Assembly: GCF_024006985.1 (NCBI RefSeq)
Contig: NZ_JAMXIB010000016.1
Location: 1-46,588, forward strand
Source of the DNA: Robiginitalea marina
GTDB taxonomy: Bacteria; Bacteroidota; Bacteroidia; Flavobacteriales; Flavobacteriaceae
Reading direction: 5' to 3'
Length of the DNA stretch: 46,588 nt
The notes beneath the pieces are model-generated. The model had not been told where the DNA came from. It searched no databases and worked only from the letters and a program-made list of their open reading frames with translations. The position numbers were made by a program, and so were the translations under genes. Numbering within the stretch: position 1 is the first letter of the stretch; the number at the start of each line of letters is the position of its first letter. Of this stretch, positions 13,901 to 21,257 are shown in pieces.

Positions 13901-13989
13901 CCCGAAATCGTTTTCTCCTGTGCAAAGGAGAACGTCATGCTCAACACCAGCAATAGCGGCGTTAAGATCCAAGTTAATTTTGATCTCAT
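10954..13989 (-). CDS. SusC/RagA-family TonB-linked outer-membrane transporter
   Basis: A 1011-residue TonB-dependent transporter. Signal peptide at residues 1-23 (ending FSFAQ), a CarboxypepD_reg-like domain (about 28-105, with GTTRGTQTDFDGNYSISV), a plug domain (about 120-235, with VRLRGVNSINGNTAPLFIVD and SISVLKDAGATAIYGNRGAN), then a long beta barrel ending in TLSVGFELGF. Energy comes from TonB-ExbBD across the periplasm. It is the first gene of a three-gene uptake operon with susD and a lipoprotein. Parts of the barrel-coding sequence are of much lower GC than the rest (for example 12241-12360 and 12661-12720), while the plug is of normal composition. No classical TonB box was identified with certainty. 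Confidence 0.94.
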   Translation of the reverse strand: MRSKLTWILTPLLLVLSMTFSFAQEKTISGNVVDQNSVPLPGVSVVVVGTTRGTQTDFDGNYSISVAQGEVLRFSYIGQKTENRTVGVANTINVVMEEDAEALEEVVVQGYRTSTREKSSIAAQTISATTIENRPNANVVQTLSGQVAGLDISTNSGQPGAAPTVRLRGVNSINGNTAPLFIVDGTPVDETNFRSINPQDIESISVLKDAGATAIYGNRGANGVVVIKTRTGSFNTPLQIDYTGILSFSSLQNNDYNLMNSQEQLNLEAERGAGRGATLTPDEIAQAPTFNWVDFFFRTGLTQNHNLRLSSGSENFSQATTFGYFDQEGILQDSDLKRFSIRNNTTGKTDNGRFSYGTNLSINYSKSNEPNQIGGSGINRNFILGAYQSVPYITPDDYTTGADLISPLLFSNTPLFLLDRLLTYTRFEEEVKLIGSFNAAYQITPELTAAITMGGDYQSEFLTRAEGPTSFNALLFGGAENPTSGFQQQNSRRVFTYNQVTSLTYANNWGKHSVNVAGYLEYFKAHLREFGYFAQGLNPKTFYPGDGSGFITTFLDQDPDNPIDAAVLFEDEASANILNAGLFSYFGQADYDYDTRYGITGTIRRDASYRFAGSNKWATFYSVAGRWNIHNEAFMDGSVFNQLKLRASYGTAGNQRIAGGNYFTAPDLTKNLFATGAGYDNIPSIFLSQIANTTLRWETVTSANIGIDFEVFDRRLRGSFDVYDKKTSDLFQSTPVSAINSVTSLNANTGDLTNRGLDFTLNWDVIRSDDPDGFRLTLNAVGNYNETELSNLPNEEGEIIGTGRNGGRLFEYFTLRYAGVNPANGNLLFFTADGDVTENPNADTDRVWLDKNIFPDWQGSFGFNMDYKGFFLTTQFNYVTGVDRFDNDLAGFQNPDNIGQFRTSRDLFRAWTPDNRVTDIPSYDAFNRAAFASDRFLREADYVRLRFASIGYNFPRKFVEKAGISRLRVFGNAENLFTWTKWRGFDAEAQDNTSRLYPTPRTLSVGFELGF

Positions 13990-14118
13990 TTAATTAGTGT
14001 TTTGAATTAGCCAGTCGCAAAAAAAATAATTCCAAGCTAATTATACAAGGCGCTCGCACCTGTTGACGAAGGAAGTGTTAAAGAAATTATTCGAATTATA
14101 AAAACCCCAATGTTTTCA

Positions 14119-14126
14119 TAATTTTG
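14119..14126 (+). promoter_or_regulatory. Possible -7 element before rnhB
   Basis: TAATTTTG matches the TAnnTTTG consensus in an AT-rich intergenic region between the divergent susC and rnhB genes, 83 nt before the rnhB start. A -33 TTG at the usual 19-21 bp is not clear, so this is a weak call. Confidence 0.35.
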
Positions 14127-14209
14127 ATAAGATTAAGTTAACATTTTAACAGTTTTGTTGAGCGTTGTAGTCATCAACTTGAACGGAATAATTCTTACCT
14201 CCCTATTAG

Positions 14210-14806
14210 ATGCTCGAAGCTTATTTTAGTTGCGTAATGGAAGCCGGGACCGATGAAGCGGGACGCGGGTGCCTTGCCGGGCCGGTTACTGCAGCCGCTG
14301 TAATCCTCCCCGCAGGCTACCGGAATCCATGGCTCGACGACTCGAAAAAAATTGCGGCCCCGAGGCGGGAAGCGCTGGCTGAAAGCATCCGCAGAGAGGC
14401 GCTGGCATGGGCAGTTGCCCATGTGGACCCGCAGACCATCGACCGGGTCAATATCCTCAGCGCTTCCATCCTGGCCATGCACCGCGCCCTGGATCAGCTC
14501 GATCCGGTGCCTTTGGCCATTGCGGTCGACGGGAACCGCTTCCGCCCTTATGGGGAGATCCCCCACAACTGCCTGATCAGGGGAGACGGTCGCTTCCTGA
14601 ATATCGCCGCAGCCTCCATCCTGGCAAAAACTTCCAGGGATGCCTTTATGAAAGAACTCCACCGGGCACACCCCGAGTACGGATGGGAACAGAACAAAGG
14701 ATACCCTACCCGGGCACACCGCGACGCCCTTAGAAAACATGGCCCCTCCCCTTTCCACCGGAAAAGTTTCCGCCTGTTGGGGGAGCAGCTGAAAATCGGT
14801 TTGTAG
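14210..14806 (+). CDS. rnhB: Ribonuclease HII
   Basis: A 198-residue protein of normal length for RNase HII, which removes ribonucleotides from DNA and RNA primers in the cytoplasm. The hallmark AGTDEAGRGCLAGP (residues about 10-23) carries the first catalytic Asp-Glu pair, and later acidic positions (IAVDGNRF, AAASILAKTSRD) also fit. The start at 14210 places the Asp-Glu motif about 12 residues in, as in relatives. It is the first gene of a plus-strand run, 31 nt before a large lipoprotein gene. Confidence 0.95.
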   Translation: MLEAYFSCVMEAGTDEAGRGCLAGPVTAAAVILPAGYRNPWLDDSKKIAAPRREALAESIRREALAWAVAHVDPQTIDRVNILSASILAMHRALDQLDPVPLAIAVDGNRFRPYGEIPHNCLIRGDGRFLNIAAASILAKTSRDAFMKELHRAHPEYGWEQNKGYPTRAHRDALRKHGPSPFHRKSFRLLGEQLKIGL

Positions 14807-14837
14807 ATTGTACTTTTGCCACAAGCCCGGGAAAAGA

Positions 14838-17282
14838 ATGAAAAAACTGGTCCTTTTAATGCTCGCCGCCACCCTGTCCCTGGCAGGTTGTGGCCCTGCA
14901 CCCGACTCCCACCCCGAACCGCTTGATTTTTTAACCTTTCCCGCCCGGGCCGTGGTAAAGATCAATGACCCGGAACAATTCCGGGCAGACCTTGGGAACT
15001 CCCCCCTCCTGCAACCCCTCAGGGAACAGGGTTCCTGGCCTGCGGAGCTGGAGCGGGTCCTTGCCCTCGACCCCCCGGAGGGTTCCCTGCTGGCCTTCGC
15101 GGAGGGAACCGAAAACCCCGGCAGCTGGCTCCTGATTTTCGAACAAAAGGCGGATTCCCAGGAACCGGCCGCTTCCGGGGAAATCCCAAAACCCCCGCGA
15201 ATACCATGGCGACCCCGGGATTCAGCGGGCGTGGCGTTAAGCCAGCAAAAGGGCATCGGCCTGGCGGCTTCATCAGAAACCTTTCTAAATGCCATCCTGG
15301 ACGGGGACCCGCTGCCCTACCCGAACCTTAAAAAAGCCCTTCTGGCCGCCAACCCGGGGGCCTCGGCCACCCTCTTTATGCCGGCAGGGCAGGGGCATCC
15401 GCTCAGCGGACCTGAGCCAGGACCCAAAAATGAGCGTTCGGCCGCGGAAACCGGATGGTCAGCCTTCGATTTCCTAAGCGGGCAGGGCAATTTTTCCATA
15501 CTGGGAATGGAGCTGCATGGCGACACCCTAAGAGCACCGGAACGCCTGTTAAGTGGCATCCCGGTACTCCCCCTGCAAAAGGCTGCCGGGGTAATCCCTG
15601 AAAATGCGTCTTCTTGGGCTACGTTTTCCCTCCAGCTCCCTGAGCGCTTCCTCCAAAACCAGGAGGCGGTACTGGGTCGGGAGAACCCCTATCCGCTGCT
15701 GGCGGAAAACGTGGAACAACTGACCCTGGTTGAAGTGGGGCCCGACGTGCTGCTGGTACTGCACAGCCTTAATGCCTCAGGCCTGCAGGAGCAACTTAAA
15801 ACCTACCAGGGCGCAGCTGTGGAATTCCAGGGGGTCATGGTCTACCCCCTGCAGGAAGGCGGGGTACTCCGGGAGGCCTTCGCCCCCCTTCTGGGATCCC
15901 TGCCCCCCTTCGCATACTGCGGGACCCTGGAAGACGACTTTGTCTTTTCACCCACCCTGGAACCCCTGCAAGCCCTCATCAGCGCGCATAACCGCAAGGC
16001 CACAGTTGGGGATTCAGATCGCTTCAGCAAACTCCTTCCTGGCCTGGCCGCTGAGTCCAGCGTGTTGCTGGTTTCGGAAAACCCGTCGGCAAGCCGCCTC
16101 TTAAGGGATTCCCTATTACCGGCAGCCCTACTCCCCCAGGTACTGGAAGGCCTGCCCCAAACGGGCCTCCTCACCGCACAGTTGAACCTGGAAAACCCCT
16201 TCAGCCTAAGCGCATACCGGCTTTATCGCGCCGGGTCCCTGTCGGTTGAAGAAGCCAGGACAGGGGTGGCATTTACGGTTTCCCTGGAGGCCCCTGTAGC
16301 AAGCCGGCCCCAGTTCCTCAAAAACCACAGGACAGGGGGGATGGACCTGGCGGTGCAGGACCAGAACCACGTCCTGTACCTGTTCTCGAACCAGGGGCAG
16401 CTTTTCTGGAAAAAACAACTGAAAGGGCCCATCCAGGGTGATATCCAACAGGTTGACCTGTTCAGGAACGGACGCCTGCAGATGGCCTTTGCCACCGATA
16501 CCCAGCTTATGGTACTCGACCGGGACGGCAAGGAAGTAGCTCCCTTCCCAAAGGAGTTTCCGGGGGGGAACCTCAACCCCCTGGCGGTATTCGATTACGA
16601 AGGTACCCTGAACTACCGCCTGGTGGTTACCCAGGGGTCAAGGGTGCGGATGTACGACGGGCAGGGACGGGACGTGAAAGGGTTTAAGTTTACCGATGCG
16701 GGAAGCACCATCCTCGATGCCCCCCGGCATATCCGTTTCGGCAGCAGGGATTACCTGGTTTTCCGCCTCGAGAACGGGGAACTGAAGATCCTGAACCGGG
16801 TGGGCGATACCCGCGTTGCCGCAAAGGAGCGGTTTGAGTTCTCGTCCAACGGGGTCTACGACTACCGCGACGGGTTTGCCTTTACCGATCGAAAGGGCGA
16901 CCTGATCCGGGTGGATCCCCGGGGGAAAGTTAGCCGGACCGCCCTGAACCTCAACCCCGACCACGGCATGGACGCTACCACCAGGACCCTTGCCCTGATG
17001 GACGATAACCGGTTACAGGTGAAGGGCAACCGGAGGGAACTGGAACTCGGGGTATATACCCGGCCCCGGATTTTCTACCTTTACGACATTATCTATGTAG
17101 CCGTGACCGACCTGCAGAGCCAGCAGGTATACCTCTTCCGCAGCGACGCCGCCCCCCTCCCCGGCTTCCCCCTGGAAGGCAGCGGGATGGCCGACATGGC
17201 CGATATGGACAATGACCGCAATCCGGAACTGGCCGTGCCGCTACGAGAACAATCCGTTGTGGTTTACCGCATACAACGATAA
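14838..17282 (+). CDS. Large lipoprotein of unknown function, probable beta-propeller C-terminus
   Basis: An 814-residue protein. The frame is open 10 codons upstream, but the ATG at 14838 begins a lipoprotein signal (MKKLVLLMLAATLSLAGC, Cys18). Residues about 30-500 look like repeated mixed alpha/beta modules with few cysteines. Residues about 500-814 are a beta-rich propeller-like region with repeats of the type LYLFSNQGQLFWKKQL, LMVLDRDGKEV and VRMYDGQGRDVKGFKF, ending GSGMADMADMDNDRNPELAV, which resembles FG-GAP or PQQ-type blades. No catalytic residues are recognised. It sits directly after rnhB and may share its transcript. Function unknown; cell-envelope location is well supported. Confidence 0.75.
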   Translation: MKKLVLLMLAATLSLAGCGPAPDSHPEPLDFLTFPARAVVKINDPEQFRADLGNSPLLQPLREQGSWPAELERVLALDPPEGSLLAFAEGTENPGSWLLIFEQKADSQEPAASGEIPKPPRIPWRPRDSAGVALSQQKGIGLAASSETFLNAILDGDPLPYPNLKKALLAANPGASATLFMPAGQGHPLSGPEPGPKNERSAAETGWSAFDFLSGQGNFSILGMELHGDTLRAPERLLSGIPVLPLQKAAGVIPENASSWATFSLQLPERFLQNQEAVLGRENPYPLLAENVEQLTLVEVGPDVLLVLHSLNASGLQEQLKTYQGAAVEFQGVMVYPLQEGGVLREAFAPLLGSLPPFAYCGTLEDDFVFSPTLEPLQALISAHNRKATVGDSDRFSKLLPGLAAESSVLLVSENPSASRLLRDSLLPAALLPQVLEGLPQTGLLTAQLNLENPFSLSAYRLYRAGSLSVEEARTGVAFTVSLEAPVASRPQFLKNHRTGGMDLAVQDQNHVLYLFSNQGQLFWKKQLKGPIQGDIQQVDLFRNGRLQMAFATDTQLMVLDRDGKEVAPFPKEFPGGNLNPLAVFDYEGTLNYRLVVTQGSRVRMYDGQGRDVKGFKFTDAGSTILDAPRHIRFGSRDYLVFRLENGELKILNRVGDTRVAAKERFEFSSNGVYDYRDGFAFTDRKGDLIRVDPRGKVSRTALNLNPDHGMDATTRTLALMDDNRLQVKGNRRELELGVYTRPRIFYLYDIIYVAVTDLQSQQVYLFRSDAAPLPGFPLEGSGMADMADMDNDRNPELAVPLREQSVVVYRIQR

Positions 17283-17393
17283 GGCCATAGCCTCCATTGG
17301 TAAGCCAATTAAAACGAATTGTACATCCTTCCGCCCCGGGCATGGGAGAATTCTTATTTTTAGTGGCCTTGCTGGCAAAAATCCAGAAATAAG

Positions 17394-18719
17394 ATGAGAA
17401 CACCTTTACTCTTAAAGTCTGCCTTTGTAGTCGCCCTGTTGCTTACAGGTATGCCGGAGGCCAATGGTCAATTCCTAGAGAAATTAGCAAAACGCGCCGA
17501 GAGGGCCGCCGAACGTACAGTAGAGCGTCGCGTGGACCGGGAGGTTTCCAAAAAGACCGACCAGGCCCTTGACAGCATCCTGGAACCCGGGAAGGATAAA
17601 GGCAAAAGCAAAACCCCTGGCCCGGGCAAGAATGGGGGCGAACCGGCTCCGGAAAACGGAAGCCAAACCCCGAAGGGAACCACGGAAACTTCCGGCCCAA
17701 AAACGCTTGAGGTATACAGCAAATTCGATTTTGTGCCCGGCGACAAAGTCCTGTTCTTTGATGATTACTCCAATGATTTTATAGGCGACTTCCCCGCCAG
17801 ATGGAATACCAACGGGAGTGGGGAGGTGGTTCGGCTGGGCGATTCCCCCGAACGCTGGCTGCGGGTGCTCCGCGGGAACAGGGTCATGTATATCCCCGAT
17901 GTCCCGGACCTGCCGGATGATTATACCATAGAGTTCGACCTGATGGTCAATGGGATCGACAAGCAAACCTCATCAACCGCGGGGTTCACCCTTACCTTAA
18001 GCGACACCAAAACCTTCGATACCGATGGGCACTGGGCCCGCGTATTCCTTCCACTGGGGCAGTACGGCGCCTTTGACATCCGCCTGCGGAATTTTGTCCC
18101 GGGCGAGGGCAACGTGATCGCCAGCGCGGTGAGCACCGATATTCGCCAGGCGGTGTTGAACCGCCCCCATATCTCCATCGCAGTAAATGGGTCCCGATTC
18201 CGCCTTTGGGTGAATGAGACCAAATACGTGGATGTTCCCCGGTTTATCCCGGAAGGGTCGGCATTCAAAGCCCTGAAATTTGATGTGGACGGCATTAAGG
18301 ACGGGAAGGAAGATGTTTTCATTACCAACCTGAAGGTTGCCGAAGGCGGGGTGGACCTGCGGCGCAAATTGCTTTCAGAAGGCTCCATTTCCACCAACGG
18401 CATCCTGTTTGATTCGGGATCGGCCAACCTGCAGCCGCGTTCCATGGGGATCATCCTCCAAATTGCACAGGTCCTGCAACAGGACGCAGGGATCAAATTG
18501 CGGATTGAGGGCCATACCGATTCCGATGGGGAAACTGCTGCCAACCAAAAACTTTCCGAAGCCCGGGCCGAAGCCGTTAAAAAAGCCCTTATTGATGTCT
18601 ATGGGGTAGATGCGGGCCGGCTGTCCACCCTTGGGAAGGGGGAATCGGAGCCGGTGGCCGCCAATGACAGCCCCGACGGCAAGGCGCAGAACCGGCGGGT
18701 AGTCTTTATCCGCCAATAG
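17394..18719 (+). CDS. OmpA-family protein with helical N-terminus
   Basis: A 441-residue exported protein. Signal peptide at residues 1-26 (ending PEANGQ), then a highly charged helix (about 28-65, Arg/Glu-rich) and a Lys/Gly/Pro-rich linker. A beta-sandwich domain follows (about 110-325, with DKVLFFDDYSNDFIGDFPARW and TIEFDLMVNG), resembling a concanavalin-like fold. The C-terminus (about 335-441) is an OmpA-like peptidoglycan-binding domain, with GILFDSGSANLQP, RIEGHTDSDGE and the closing AQNRRVVF. It probably ties the outer membrane or a periplasmic assembly to peptidoglycan. It is separated by 111 nt from the preceding lipoprotein gene. Confidence 0.88.
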   Translation: MRTPLLLKSAFVVALLLTGMPEANGQFLEKLAKRAERAAERTVERRVDREVSKKTDQALDSILEPGKDKGKSKTPGPGKNGGEPAPENGSQTPKGTTETSGPKTLEVYSKFDFVPGDKVLFFDDYSNDFIGDFPARWNTNGSGEVVRLGDSPERWLRVLRGNRVMYIPDVPDLPDDYTIEFDLMVNGIDKQTSSTAGFTLTLSDTKTFDTDGHWARVFLPLGQYGAFDIRLRNFVPGEGNVIASAVSTDIRQAVLNRPHISIAVNGSRFRLWVNETKYVDVPRFIPEGSAFKALKFDVDGIKDGKEDVFITNLKVAEGGVDLRRKLLSEGSISTNGILFDSGSANLQPRSMGIILQIAQVLQQDAGIKLRIEGHTDSDGETAANQKLSEARAEAVKKALIDVYGVDAGRLSTLGKGESEPVAANDSPDGKAQNRRVVFIRQ

Positions 18720-18774
18720 TTAACTCCCTAAAAACCGATTACCTTCTAAATAACCCCATAAATATCAACCGCCT

Positions 18775-19479
18775 ATGAACCCTTTTTTCACCCGATTCGC
18801 CTTTATAATAATTCTCTGCCTGGGGCTCTTGCCTTCAGGGATCCATGCGCAGAATTGCAGCACCTACTACCCGATGGAAGTAGGCACACGCCTGGAATAT
18901 GAGATTTATGGCCGAAACGGCAAAACAGAGGGCACCCAATGGCAGGAAGTGACCAGCGTCACTGAAACCCCTGAGGGGGAAAAGGTGATGATGAACATCG
19001 GCTTTTCAGATGCCCGGGAAAAGAACACCTATGAATCGGAATACGGGTTTACCTGCACGGGTTCGGCCATCCGGATCGATTACCAGTCCCTCCTTTCCGG
19101 GGCCATGCTCGACCAGTACGAGGGGATGGAGATGGAAATCAGCGGGACGGACATTGAACTACCCAACAACCTGGTCGTGGGCCAGGACCTTCCGGATGCC
19201 CGGGTGGAAATGACCGTAAAAATGAGCGGGATCAATATGAAGATAGCTGTGGACATGACCAACCGCCGGGTGGAGAAAAAGGAATCCGTGACCACCCCGG
19301 CCGGCACCTTCGATTGCTTTGTGCTCTACAGCGAATCCCAGTCCAAAATGATGATGGCCAATACCACGATCTCGTCCCGGACCTGGCTGGCGGAAGGCGT
19401 GGGCATGGTGCAATCCGAGACCTACAATAAAAACGGGAAACTGGATGGGCGCATGGTATTGACCAGCATGCGCCGCTGA
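18775..19479 (+). CDS. Secreted protein, DUF3108/TapB-like
   Basis: A 234-residue protein with a signal peptide (residues 1-25, cut near IHAQ). The mature part starts NCSTYYPMEVGTRLEYEIYG and contains VTTPAGTFDCFVLYS and TRTWLAEGVGMV-like strands (here SRTWLAEGVGMVQSETYN), the pattern of DUF3108/TapB-like periplasmic proteins that form a single beta-rich lipocalin-like domain. It has three cysteines in total. The role is unknown; it follows the OmpA-family gene by 55 nt on the same strand and may be co-transcribed. The family name is given from motif resemblance only. Confidence 0.65.
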   Translation: MNPFFTRFAFIIILCLGLLPSGIHAQNCSTYYPMEVGTRLEYEIYGRNGKTEGTQWQEVTSVTETPEGEKVMMNIGFSDAREKNTYESEYGFTCTGSAIRIDYQSLLSGAMLDQYEGMEMEISGTDIELPNNLVVGQDLPDARVEMTVKMSGINMKIAVDMTNRRVEKKESVTTPAGTFDCFVLYSESQSKMMMANTTISSRTWLAEGVGMVQSETYNKNGKLDGRMVLTSMRR

Positions 19480-19487
19480 GGCCTGAA

Positions 19488-19516
19488 GCAAACCCGGATC
19501 GTGAATAACCGGTTTG
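19488..19516. terminator. Imperfect hairpin between convergent genes
   Basis: CAAACCCGG (19489-19497) and CCGGTTTG (19509-19516) pair with one bulged base in the 45-bp gap between two convergent genes. There is no good T-run on either side, so a shared terminator is only possible. Confidence 0.3.
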
Positions 19517-19524
19517 GGATAGGG

Positions 19525-20214
19525 TTATGCCACTTCGAAAAGCCCCCTGAAATGGGTGGTCAGTTTTTGTTTGACCTCGGCCATGGGTACATGTCGCCCC
19601 AATTCGGCACTTAGGGAGGTCACCCCTTTCCCGCGGATCCCGCAGGGGACCATGAGGTCGAAATACGACAAGTCTGCATTGACATTCAGGGCGAACCCGT
19701 GCATGGTCACCCACCGGCTGGCCCGCACCCCCATGGCACAGATTTTCCGCGCCTCCGGGGTACCCACATCGAGCCAGACCCCGGTTTCCCCTTCGGAGCG
19801 CGTTGCGCTAAGGCCGTATTCCCCCAGGGTACGGATCACCATTTCTTCAAGGAACCTAAGGTATTTATGGATATCGGTGAAGAAGTTATCGAGGTCGAGG
19901 ATCGGATAGCCCACCACCTGTCCAGGGCCGTGGTAGGTAATATCGCCCCCGCGGTTGATGCGGTAGAAGGAAGCCCCCCTTTCGGAGAGAACCTGCTCGG
20001 AAACCAAAAGGTTCGCCGGGTCGCCGCTCTTTCCCAGGGTATATACATGGGGGTGTTCCACAAACAGGAAGTAATTGGGCGTGGGCTGTTCCAGGCCCTC
20101 ACGGCGGTTCTTTACCTTGAGCTGCAGGATTTCCTGAAAGCGCTCTTCCTGGTAATCCCAGGTTTCTTTATAATCCCGAAACCCTAGGTCTTCAAAAATC
20201 ACATTCCTGTTCAT
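19525..20214 (-). CDS. lipB: Lipoyl(octanoyl) transferase
   Basis: A 229-residue protein of the usual LipB size, which moves octanoyl groups from acyl carrier protein to the lipoyl domains of 2-oxo acid dehydrogenases and GcvH in the cytoplasm. Diagnostic segments are [19 protein letters not shown] (about residues 84-102), [22 protein letters not shown] and [13 protein letters not shown], which contains the catalytic Cys. It is transcribed alone from a -7 element (TACCTTTG) only 4 nt before the ATG. No lipA gene is present in the window. Confidence 0.95.
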   Translation of the reverse strand: MNRNVIFEDLGFRDYKETWDYQEERFQEILQLKVKNRREGLEQPTPNYFLFVEHPHVYTLGKSGDPANLLVSEQVLSERGASFYRINRGGDITYHGPGQVVGYPILDLDNFFTDIHKYLRFLEEMVIRTLGEYGLSATRSEGETGVWLDVGTPEARKICAMGVRASRWVTMHGFALNVNADLSYFDLMVPCGIRGKGVTSLSAELGRHVPMAEVKQKLTTHFRGLFEVA

Positions 20215-20218
20215 GCGG

Positions 20219-20226
20219 CAAAGGTA
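20219..20226 (-). promoter_or_regulatory. -7 element of lipB, almost adjacent to the start codon
   Basis: The complement reads TACCTTTG and ends 4 nt before the lipB ATG. If used, the mRNA would have an extremely short or no leader. No -33 TTG is seen at the standard distance. Confidence 0.4.
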
Positions 20227-20249
20227 AGCAACCTCCCGATGGTTTCCGG

Positions 20250-20972
20250 CTATTGCTCAAGCTCCACCTCCAGGTCAAGGACTTCAGGGCTCTTCAAATA
20301 CTGCACCAGGTCGGCTTCCAGGTACAGGGTCTTCCCATCTATGGACAGGGTGGCTTTATCCTGGTTTACGGACTTTACCCTGGAGGGGAAATGGATTTGA
20401 AGTTTGTAGGTAGACCCCACCAGGAAGGAATCCCCCCCGGCCAGGCTGTCGAGGCGCTGCTGGTGCAACATCGAATCAACAATAACCGAGCGGCGCGTGA
20501 ACCGGCTTCCGGCAAAGGAGTACGAGACCTCCGTGCTGGGTTGCGCTTCTTTGGAAGCCCCCATGGGGGTTCCGCCCTTTTCCTTGTCCAGGGCCCCGGC
20601 ATTCTGGAAGGCATTGAAGGTATCCCCTACCTCCCCGATATCGCGGAACTCCCGCGAGAGGGTAAAACTGCCCTCCCCTGTTTCCGGGTCGGAAATCATG
20701 CGCATCTGATACGGCCTGAGTTGTTCCAGTTGCTCCCGCTCCTCCGGGGAAAGGTCCTGCCGCTGTTCGAGCACTTCGGCAAAACGGATTACGGAATCGA
20801 CACGGGTTTGCCTGCCACCCAAAAGGGTGCTGTCAGACATCCAGCCCGAGCCGTCAAACTGCAGGGCAATGGAACCTGAACCATCCCCATTGAGGTGGAT
20901 TTCTTCGGTAAAATGACAGGAAACCCACAGCAGCCCCAGGGCTAGGATTCCGGCAAAACGGATTTTTTTCAC
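20250..20972 (-). CDS. Lipoprotein of unknown function
   Basis: A 240-residue lipoprotein (LLWVSC lipobox). The mature start [24 protein letters not shown] is reminiscent of lipoproteins that begin with a beta strand ending in a Gly/Asp turn. The middle holds a charged helical part ([13 protein letters not shown]) and the C-terminus is beta-rich with [21 protein letters not shown] recognise no enzyme motif. It starts 10 nt after the stop of the small YqaE-like gene, so the two are very likely co-transcribed. Confidence 0.7.
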   Translation of the reverse strand: MKKIRFAGILALGLLWVSCHFTEEIHLNGDGSGSIALQFDGSGWMSDSTLLGGRQTRVDSVIRFAEVLEQRQDLSPEEREQLEQLRPYQMRMISDPETGEGSFTLSREFRDIGEVGDTFNAFQNAGALDKEKGGTPMGASKEAQPSTEVSYSFAGSRFTRRSVIVDSMLHQQRLDSLAGGDSFLVGSTYKLQIHFPSRVKSVNQDKATLSIDGKTLYLEADLVQYLKSPEVLDLEVELEQ

Positions 20973-20982
20973 GACTGGCCTT

Positions 20983-21138
20983 TTAGTTGGGATTGTTCAG
21001 GATGATCAGGGCGGCAATGACGCCCGGTACCCACCCGCACAAAGTCAAAAGTAAGACAATCAGGAACGATCCGCAACCCTTTCCGATAACAGCAAGGGGC
21101 GGGAAAAGGATGGCCAGCAAAACGCGCAGGATACTCAC
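20983..21138 (-). CDS. YqaE/Pmp3-family small membrane protein
   Basis: A 51-residue protein starting with GTG at 21138. It reads MSILRVLLAILFPPLAVIGK, then GCGSFLIVLLLTLCGWVPGV, then IAALIILNNPN: two membrane segments (about 4-19 and 24-48) with the Pmp3 hallmarks PPLAV, a conserved Gly-Cys turn and CGWVPGVIAA. The nearest in-frame codon upstream is a TAA stop four codons away, so the GTG start is forced. Pmp3 proteins sit in the cytoplasmic membrane and are linked to membrane potential and salt or cold stress. It lies 10 nt upstream of a lipoprotein gene. Confidence 0.88.
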   Translation of the reverse strand: MSILRVLLAILFPPLAVIGKGCGSFLIVLLLTLCGWVPGVIAALIILNNPN

Positions 21139-21210
21139 TTCAGTGTATTATGGAGTTCGATCTGTTCCATTAGACACAGAAGACCGGATAACGTTACACG
21201 CCTGTCACAT

Positions 21211-21236
21211 AAAAAGACCCTTAACCCCCCCAAGGG
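21211..21236 (-). terminator. Hairpin terminator of the minus-strand secreted protein gene
   Basis: On the minus strand CCCTT (complement of 21232-21236) pairs with AAGGG (complement of 21218-21222), followed by TCTTTTT (complement of 21211-21217). It lies about 22 nt past the stop at 21258 and upstream of the YqaE-like gene. Confidence 0.5.
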
Positions 21237-21257
21237 AACTCTTTATCCCCTTCCGGC

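Noticed and set aside
14018-14030. Possible susC promoter in the A-rich run (TTATTTTTTTTG on the minus strand)
   Set aside because: Spacing within the -7 box is wrong by several bases; a homopolymer can imitate the motif by chance.
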